Below are positions 56,253 through 64,000 of a DNA stretch of 64,000 bases, piece after piece. Positions within the stretch are counted from its first letter, which is position 1. Every line of letters begins with the position of its first letter. This stretch comes from Nyssa sinensis (taxonomy: Eukaryota; Streptophyta; Magnoliopsida; Cornales; Nyssaceae), in NCBI GenBank assembly GCA_008638375.1, contig CM018036.1, positions 16,927,300-16,991,299 on the forward strand, in the 5' to 3' direction. The notes beneath the pieces are model-generated. The model made no database searches and was not told the origin of the DNA. It worked only from the letters and a program-made list of their open reading frames with translations. The position numbers were made by a program, and so were the translations under genes.

Positions 56253-59200
56253 CAGTGGTTCCTCTCTCTCCCTCTCTCTCACATGTAAAAGAAATTCTAC
56301 ATCAATAATATAATGGGGATGTGAGCTTTACATGGAAGTGGATTGTTAAAAGTTGGATATTGCACAGGAGGTCAATTCACAAAGCAATGCACCATTAAGT
56401 CATCTGTTACAATCAAATTATACTCATGTTGAGTAAATATGACTACAACACCTCCATGTAATGCCCCCTTTCTTTTCTTTTTTTTTTTTTTCTTTTCTAG
56501 GAGTACATTTACGGTCTTCAATTTCTAATTGAAGGAATCAAAAGAACTTCTGTTCAACCAAGAGTGTGGATGATACACGATGAACAAAAAGATATCAGAA
56601 GCAAACAAATTTTAATACATGAATTTCTTTTAAAACCCAAATTAAAAATAAATAACAAAAAAAAAAAAAACTGAAAGAAACAATTGGAACCAAGCAATGG
56701 GCAGCCTTTTGCATACTTGGTATGTTCCAGTAAATCTTCTGTACTGTATCTGAATGAAATTCAACTATCCGAGTCTGTGATGTGACATATTTTCCAAGCA
56801 CCACTAATTCCCATGCTTGTAGGTCCGAAAACAAGCATAAATTCACTAGTTGTGAACCCCACTGATAATGACCAATGACCTCCTCAAAACACATACCATC
56901 ACAAGGAATCCGCGATTGTCGCCATTTATCTCAATTCTTAAGCTTTTAGAACCAAAGAACATGAGATGGAGGGTTCAACAATCACAATTTTAGTAGATTG
57001 CATATGCCCGGTGGTATTTTCTAACTGAGCTGCACAAGTTTCACCGGCACATGGTGCTGTCAAAGTCAATGGCACGAAGGTCCTTCAAGCAAACAGGGCT
57101 ATGGGATGCATGCCCACCCAAACAGGTACAGTAGGGGCATGTTTGGTAAGCCGGAATAAACTCAAGAATAGAATAATCATTCTCAAGTTCATTCCATTCC
57201 TTGTGTTTGGTATAACCAATGTAACAGGAATGGCCATAACATAAGGAATGAGATTCATTACAATGGAATGTGACTAAAAAAATAATTAAATAAAAACACA
57301 TATAATATATGTTATATATACACGAATATATAAATAAATAGATACACAAAAAATTGTAAATATAAATAAATTAATATGTATATATAAGTAGCCAAGGTGA
57401 TTCTGGAACTTCTGATTCAATGGCAACTTAGATTTCCTCATATCTCACCAACCAATATCAAAGGTTGTGTCCTATGCTTTGCTACACCTCAATCCATTCA
57501 GTTATATTGCGCAAGATTGTGGAGTTGTGTACACCTTAGAAGTTGCACTAATTAATTAAACATCATTAACATTATGAGATCTCTTGTTGCAAAAAAGGCG
57601 CTCTCCTGAAACTAACTGGGATACAAGGAGTAATGCAAAAAATTACAAAAAAGAAAGGGATGCACAAAAATTAAGATCCACAAAATTACTTAACACCCCT
57701 TTGATTTTAAGCGAAGGTGCTGAGATAGGGCATGATACAACCACCTTTTCCTTCCGCATTTCCACCATATCGGTACCATAGCCCGTTGTCTCTTTTTTGT
57801 CTCTCCTGCAGGTTAGTCGAAAAAAAGATTAATTAATATCAGGGATTAGATTTCTAGAGAGAGCCAAAATGACGTCTTCTAAATCTAAAACAAGGTAATT
57901 TGGCCAGATACATATTTCCTACAATTATGGCCAAGAAAAAAACAAGCCTCTTTTACACGATCATAAGAGAAGATAATCGGCTAATGAACCAGCACTGTTC
58001 CTAAACCGTTTCCTGACTGACAAAAGATGCCGCCAATCCATGAATCAAATAGTTCAACCATCACAGTCTCGAAAACATAAGAACCATAATTAATAGCAAG
58101 ATTATATCAAACACAAATACAGGCAGTCTCACACACTAATTAAATTAAATGACATTACTTGATTTGAGATAATGAACTATGAGTAACTAATTTAGTGTAA
58201 GTACAACAAGAGCTATGAATGAGTTAACTTTCATAGTTTTGAAAAGATAAAAAAAATTCTTCAGTATAAATGTGAATCCTAGGTCGTTCCAAAACAGGTT
58301 GTCTCAAAACCCAAACATCGACCACTTTGATAATTATAGGGGTTTAGCAAAATCTTTCTAGGTTTGAAAGCATGCTCCTGCCAAAAAAAATTTTCTTTTA
58401 AAAGACTCGTAAAAAATAACCTCACAGATATTCCATCCAAAATTTGCTCACACCCATTTCAAGGACATATGTTCTATGCCAGTTCATACATAATTCCAAA
58501 TGATATGGCTATTCCAGTGTAGAGATTGAAACAGATGTTACATATGTTGCAATTTTAGATATCAAGGAAGTTCACACATAATTCCAAATGATATTGTTAT
58601 TACAGCGTATAGATGAATATGTCCCACATTGCAATTTTAAGTATTAGAGAAGTTTCCTGCTTCCTTGCACCCGTGCAGATTTTATGGGAGATTTAAGCTT
58701 TTTAAAGGGAGCCTAGCTTTTGAGCTCCTGTATACTTCTTGTGTACACAGGTCGTGCCATTCTGGCACTTTGTCCACATTACTTATCCTTATTACTAGAC
58801 AAAAAACACACACAAAAGGTGATTGCTGAAATCTAGATTCCAGGATCACAAGCAAGAGGGTAAGGCATTTAGTTATGAGAGCTATAAACAAATCACAACA
58901 GAATTTTAAAAATAAACAAATCACAACAGAATTTAAAAAAAAATAAAAAAATCACGTCTTGAAAAAAAACGAATTCCATTCTTTCCAAGTACATAAACAA
59001 GAATTCCAAGTGAATAGAAAATAAGTTTAGCAACTAGAAGGTAGTTAAATTAATGATTTTGGACCTTCAAATACTTTACTTATTCAATCAAGGAAACAAA
59101 AGTACATTCTTCATTTTCTGAAAACAATCATATCAGTCAGCAATTAGTCAACAATTCATGCCTCATCTATCATGACAATATTTAAGTATTCACAATGAAA

Positions 59201-59460
59201 TAGTTACGTAGGCAACAACACTACCGCCATCCTCTGAACTCCATAATCGGTTCAATTCAGATATTTATCCAACTATAACATTTGAAACACGTGGTTACCT
59301 TCACCACCAATAGGTTGAAAAATGAGGGTTGACAGAGTACTTCAACACTTCTTCTAACAGAGAAGGGAAGAAAAAAGGTACAGAACCATTCCTCTACTTT
59401 GGGAAGCCAAGGGTTAGATATGTATCCCAGTCCAACCCTCAGAACACACCGGATTAACAA
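56253..59460. other. 3' flank of the MYB gene, gene-poor
   Basis: A minus-strand frame at about 56700-56940 (DKWRQSRIPCDGMCFEEVIG, LFSDLQAWELVVLGKYV) looks exon-like but is not recognised. Near 57136 GGGGCATGTTTGGTAAGCCGG resembles a PIF-type MITE end without a clear partner. The rest is AT-rich with no domains. Confidence 0.3.
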
Positions 59461-59482
59461 GATCAGCATTGGGTAATGGCCT

Positions 59483-59745
59483 TTTCTAGGAGGACAATGC
59501 TTGGCTCCAAACCAGGTAGAAGGAACCTCCTCCTACGCACATACCTGCCTCAATCTTAATGTGCCACGTATGCACTCACATGTATATCATGTGACTATTT
59601 AGTTCTAACATAAAAGTAAAAATAAAATAAGTCAAAAAGCACATGTGCATCGCATATGTGACAGATTGTGGTTAAGACACGTACCTGAGTAGGAGGAAGT
59701 TTCTCCTACTGAGTTTGGAACTAAGCATTTTCCTTTCTAGAATAG
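59483..59745. repeat. Imperfect inverted repeat, arms of about 65-75 bp
   Basis: 59483-59550 (CCTTTTCTAGGAGGACAATG, CTTGGCTCCAAACC) pairs with the reverse complement of 59670-59745 (CTAGAAAGGAAAATGCTTAG, TTCCAAACTCAG), with a loop of about 120 bases. It may be a MITE remnant. Confidence 0.5.
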
Positions 59746-60184
59746 GAAAGCTACAAAAAAGGGATTTCCTCATAGGCAAGGGAGGACAAGGAGAGGTACA
59801 AGAATAGAATAAGAGACCTTCAATAGCAAAAGATACATACAAAGAAGAAGGAAAAGAAATAAATGAAAATCCAGAGGTACAAATAAAGGATTTTTTTTGT
59901 GGAATAATACAAGAAAATCCAGAGGCAATGCTCACTGGCAGAGTGCACCAGCCAAAAACATACAAGGAGTTTCAAAGTCCTCTTAACCTCGCCATGGAGA
60001 CTTGATAGTTGACACCATAATGTGAATTAGGTAATGGATTGTTGGTAATGTAGGGGGTCCATGAAGTTTACTTGAGGTTCATAAGTGCTTATAGATTAAT
60101 CCAGGTAACAGCCCCAATTTAAGGAAGAAAATTGCAATTTACCAAAAACTGTGTATTGTATAATGCAAAAAATTATATGGTTGT
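59746..60184. other. Intergenic, left flank of the second Tat element
   Basis: No gene seen. Confidence 0.4.
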
Positions 60185-60730
60185 TGATGTACCATAAAGT
60201 GACAGATCAATTTGAAACATGACACGTGTATGTATAGAGCTTTTTCACAGTACAACCAAGAAAGATTCTGCTACCCAGATCAAACAGGCACACGAGGTTC
60301 AGAGGAACATTTTTCAGAATGGTGCACCACCTCCAGCCCTACCCCCATAACATATGGGGTGCCGAACTGCTCATCACAAACCTCGTGGCAAGGATAGTAG
60401 AGTATCTATAGAAATGGGTTCCGAACTGATCACCGCCTTCCATATTCTACCGACATCAGAATAAGGAAACAAAATTCAATATGACAACTACTATCTTCGG
60501 ATATCTACGGATCCCTACTTTTAACTTAGGAGATCCACAATCTATAAATAAGACCATAAGGTACACTTTCAATTTATGTTCAATTATTCCTTTCAATTAC
60601 TGTCTTCTCTATTTACTGACTTTATAATTGAAGCGGCTACCACCGGAACCTTTCTGGTGACCCTCTGATCTCGAATTCTTGACAAGTAGCGAAGGACGGA
60701 AAGCCCCTTTGATAAAAAAGAGTAACATTA
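60185..60730 (+). repeat. 5' LTR of the second Tat element
   Basis: The start TGATGTACCATAAAGTGACA matches the LTR start of the first Tat element (TGATATACCACAAAATGACA). The end AAAAAGAGTAACATTA aligns with its AAAAAGTGCAGCATCA, so the terminal CA has become TA. The second LTR is outside the window, so the limits rest on this comparison. Confidence 0.7.
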
Positions 60731-60733
60731 GTT

Positions 60734-60750
60734 TGGCGCCGTCTGTGGGA
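60734..60750 (+). promoter_or_regulatory. Primer binding site of the second Tat element
   Basis: TGGCGCCGTCTGTGGGA lies three bases after the LTR. This is the better-kept copy of the site at 29797-29813. Confidence 0.8.
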
Positions 60751-60820
60751 ACGACAATCGTTCTTGCTAATCTTTTCTTTAGAAACAACAAATCCTTTGT
60801 CTTTTTGTTCTAAAAAGGCA

Positions 60821-61678
60821 ATGGCTCCCAATCTTCGTCCTAGAAAGAATTCTCAAAACCCCCTGAAATCAGCCTTCTGCTGGAAGAGGAAGGGGGCAAA
60901 CACCCAATCAATTGCAACAACAACTTGATCGAATTCAACGACAATCCGATCAGATGCAGGAACAACTCACTACCATGTCACAAGCTCTGGCTTCGTTGGC
61001 CCAGAGCCAGCGGAGCAATATTCCTCCTCCTACCATCGCTATTCATAGAGGAACTCATCCTCCTGCCACCTCCACAGGCGGAGGATCCCCCAACGAGGAG
61101 TTGCCTAACACGTAACCGGTACACCCCCAAGGTACCACTCATATAGGGGCTGATCCTCATATGTCAACAACCGTAGGGAGAGGAATGCCCATACTTCATC
61201 CAGTCGTCCACTATCAAAGCAGAACAAGGATTCCTTACTCCAGTGGCCTCGGGAGCCGATCCAGCGCCACAGGAATTCTAGCCCCTGAGGCACCAGCCCC
61301 CCCAGTCTTGGGAGGGCAACACCCTTCCTACTATTACCGGACAAATTCCTCCCCTGAATTGAGGATCTGGAGGTGCAAGAAAGGGTCAACAACGGGTCCC
61401 CAACCCACAACAAGTCCTACCCAGAGTCCCTCAAAGGACAGAGGAGATAGCAGACTCCCAGGAATAGACCATCTCTACCAGAGGGTTCCACGCCCCTCCA
61501 GAGTAAGATGAACTAGGTAAATTGCTCGGGAAGTTCTCTACGCCATTCACCTCTGGCATAATGACAGAGGAGCGACTGAAAAAGTTCGTTGTCCCAAATT
61601 CACCCTCTACGACGGGTCTGAAGACCTTGGGGACCATCTATCTCACTACCAGTATACAATGGCTCTCCATGAGTCGAC
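60821..61678 (+). pseudogene. Tat gag, 5' part only
   Basis: MAPNLRPRKNSQNP starts at 60821. After frame changes come MQQQLDRIQRQSDQMQEQL (60912), a proline-rich linker, and near 61510-61675 the gag-domain start TPFTSGIM, FTLYDGSEDLGDHLSHYQ, TMALHEST. Then the sequence jumps into RT. Confidence 0.8.
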
Positions 61679-63060
61679 ATCCTGAGGCAACATAGGATGA
61701 AGTTAAACCCCTTAAAATGTACCTTTAGGATCACAAAAGGAAAATTCCTGGGTTTTTTGGTCTCTCAAAGGGGAATTGAGGCAGATCCCTTGCAGATCAA
61801 AGCTTTGATTGAACTAGAGTCACCTAAATCCAAGAAAGATATCCAAGGCCTGAACGGAAGGATAGCAGCTCTGAATAAGTTTATCTCTAAATCTACGGAT
61901 CGGTGCCTCTCGTTCTTTAGAGCCTTGAGAGGGAGTAAGGCCCTAGAATGGACCCTTGAATGCGAAGAAGCTTTCCACGAACTTAAGCAATACTTAGCTT
62001 CCCCTGAACTCCTTTCAAAACCAGTACTAGGGAAAAAACTATTCCTGTACTTAGCTGTATCAGAAAATGCCATTAGTTCCGCATTAGTCAGGGAGGACAA
62101 GGGGATTCAAAGGCTTGTCTTTTACGTTAGCAAGGCGCTTATAGACACCGAGACAAGATACTCCGAAACTGAAAAATTAGCCTTAGCCTTGGTGATATCC
62201 GCTCGGAAGTTCAGACCATATTTTCAGGCCCATCCTGTCATAATCCCTACGTCCTATCCTTTGAAATTAATCCTACACAAACCTGAAGTTTCAGGACGAC
62301 TGATCAAATGATAAATAGAATTAGGAGAATTTGACATATCCCATGTACCACGAACTGCTATCAAAGGACAAGTACTAGCAGACTTTGTAGCAGAGTTCAC
62401 TCCAACACTACATGCGAAAGTTCAAGCTACTACGGACACTTTGGTATGGCTACTTTACACTGACGGTTCATCCACCGACAAATGTTCGAGAGTAGGCATA
62501 ATACCTCAGTCCCCCGATGGAGTCATAACTGAGAAAGCAGTTAGCTTGGAATTCAGAACCTCTAATAACGAAGCCGAATATGAAGCGCTTATCCTTGGGA
62601 TGAAACTGGCCTTGGAATGCCTTCTTTGAATCTTGAATCATTCTCTAACTCTCAACTTGTGGTGAGTTAAGTCTTAGGAGAATTCTCCACCAAGGATAAC
62701 AGGATGACCATATATTCAGAGCTAGTGGAATCATTAAAGCTGTCTTTCCATAAATTCACCATTCAAAAGATCGAAAGAAGCCAAAACTCCAGAACTGATG
62801 CTTTAGCAAACATAGCCTCCCATCTCAAACTAGAAAGAGATTCAACAGTAAAGATCTCTTACCAGTCAAAACCAAATATTGAGGAAATACAATCCCTTCA
62901 AATTTTAGAACAACCTCAGGATTGGACGACTCCTATCATCTAGTATCTAAAGGAAGAGCTACTTCCAAAGGACAAAAATCATGTTAGAAGGATTCGAATT
63001 AGGGCAGCTTGGTACCTAATTCTTAAAGGAAAGCTTTACCGAAGGTCCTACACGTAACCC
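61676..63060 (+). pseudogene. Tat RT end and dual RNase H
   Basis: DILRQHRMKLNPLKCTF begins at 61676, followed by ITKGKFLGFLVSQRGIEADP, FYVSKALIDTETRYSETEKL, a stop near 62309, then the second RNase H (LLYTDGSSTDKCSRVG, NEAEYEALILGMKLALE, SNSQLVV after a frameshift, KIERSQNSRTDALANIASHL). Here LYTDGSS is kept, unlike the first element, but the third acidic residue reads NSQ. Confidence 0.85.
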
Positions 63061-64000
63061 CTCCTGCGGTGCTTAACTTTAGAAGAGTCCCACTACATCC
63101 TAGCCGAGATATATGAGGAGATCTATGGCAACCACAATGGCGGAAGGACCATAGCCCACCGAGCACTAACTCAGGGCTACTACTGGCCTGATATGTTAAG
63201 ACAGACTAAGGAATATGTCCAGAGGTGTGACAAATGTCAACAATTTATCTCATACCAACACCAACCTCATCATGAACTCATCCCTATCGCCAATCCTTGG
63301 CCTTTCGCTCAATGGGGAATGGACATTATAGGGTCATTGCCAAAGGCCCCTTAGAACAGGAAATTCCTACTAGTTGCCATCGACTATTTCTCCAAATGGG
63401 TAGAGGCTGAACCACTGACCCACATCACAAAGGTGGAAGTAAAGAACTTCACATGGAAAAATATAGTATGCAGGTTCGGTATATCCTGCGTCATCATTTT
63501 AGACAATGGGACAGTTTGCTGGGAAGGTGTTCGAAAAGTTCTATAAAGACCTGTACATCAGTCATCACTTCTCCTCTCCAGGGCATCCCCAAGCTAACGG
63601 GCAAGCCGAGGTCACCAATCGCACTATTCTTGATGCCCTTAAGAGAAAGTTGGAGGAAACCAAGGAAAGATGGGTAAAAGAACTCTCCGGAGTACTCTGG
63701 GCCTACCAAACTACCAGAAGGACCCCAACTGTAGAAACACCATTCTCACTCGCCTATGGCATCGATGCAGTCATTCCTGTCGAAATTGGCATGCCGACCC
63801 TTAGGACAGATTGTTTTGACCAAGGGACCAATAACCAATAGCTCGCGAAAAATCTAGATCTATTTGAAGAAAGACGTAAGCAAGCTCAGATCAGGACCGA
63901 AGCATACCAGCAAAGAATGACTAAATGTTTCAACCAGGGGATAAAACCTATCAACTTCCAAATTGGAGACCTCGTCTTAAAAAGGATATTCCCAAACACT
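63061..64000 (+). pseudogene. Tat integrase, partial
   Basis: ILAEIYEEIYGNHNGGRTIA and CDKCQQFISYQHQP give the zinc finger, and WGMDIIGSLPKAP, ILDNGT and PQANGQAEVTNRTILDALKR give the D, D and E catalytic positions. TPFSLAYGIDAVIPVEIG and QIGDLVLKRIF continue to the window end. A stop follows KAP near 63353, a frameshift lies after DNGT, and another stop is at 63839-63841. Confidence 0.85.

Larger units (their letters stand above)
60185..64000 (+). mobile_element. Second Tat-type Ty3 element, internally deleted, runs off the window
   Basis: A 5' LTR, primer site, partial gag, RT end, both RNase H domains and integrase are on the plus strand. Proteins closely resemble those of the element at 20036-30381, so both belong to one clade. 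The middle of gag, the protease and most of RT are missing. The 3' LTR lies beyond 64000. Confidence 0.85.

Noticed and set aside
57041..57349. Minus-strand frame ending LKDLRAIDFDSTMCR
   Set aside because: It runs through a MITE-like end and AT-rich sequence and no family was recognised.
1..64000. tRNA, rRNA, CRISPR arrays, bacterial operons or riboswitches
   Set aside because: None was seen; the only tRNA-like signals are retroelement primer sites and the possible SINE.

Overview
The window looks like nuclear DNA of an eudicot plant, probably one that makes condensed tannins. It is AT-rich, with short introns bounded by GT and AG. It carries one intact plant MYB-related gene, the remains of a leucoanthocyanidin reductase (LAR) gene, and several plant transposon families. 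The species cannot be named from the sequence. Most of the 64 kb is nested transposable elements; host genes survive as one whole gene and several broken ones.

Layout. Positions 1-3990 hold a plant-mobile-domain pseudogene with a TATA-type promoter, an L1-type LINE fragment, and the last two exons of a RING-HC gene. From 7490 to about 19986 on the minus strand lie three or more exons of a LAR pseudogene. It has been pulled apart by a 7.4-kb PIF/Harbinger transposon (9192-16627), a relic that looks like an endogenous pararetrovirus (about 16738-17535), and a hAT-like element (19256-19959) sitting inside an exon. A complete Ty3 element of Tat type (20036-30381, minus strand) follows. It has LTRs, a PBS, a PPT, dual RNase H and a 5-bp target duplication, plus an antisense spliced extra gene and a 30-bp minisatellite between pol and the 3' LTR.

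From 32920 to 44700 there is a Ty1/copia element (minus strand) whose reverse transcriptase was split by a 5,065-bp solo LTR (35126-40190). Both insertions are proved by target duplications. A possible SINE follows, then a second, decayed Ty1/copia element (47706-53296, plus strand). The intact SRM1/DIVARICATA-type MYB gene is at 55184-56252. A gene-poor stretch leads to a second Tat-type element (60185 to beyond the window end) that has lost the middle of gag-pol.

The best candidate for something unusual is the PIF/Harbinger element. Its spliced transposase is open from end to end with a full DDE triad, and its MYB/SANT helper gene is open too. Downstream it carries a third small gene coding for a GRF-type zinc finger followed by a C-terminal membrane helix. 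The antisense gene of the Tat element and the TE-driven break-up of LAR are the next most interesting points. No tRNA, rRNA, CRISPR array or bacterial-type feature was seen.
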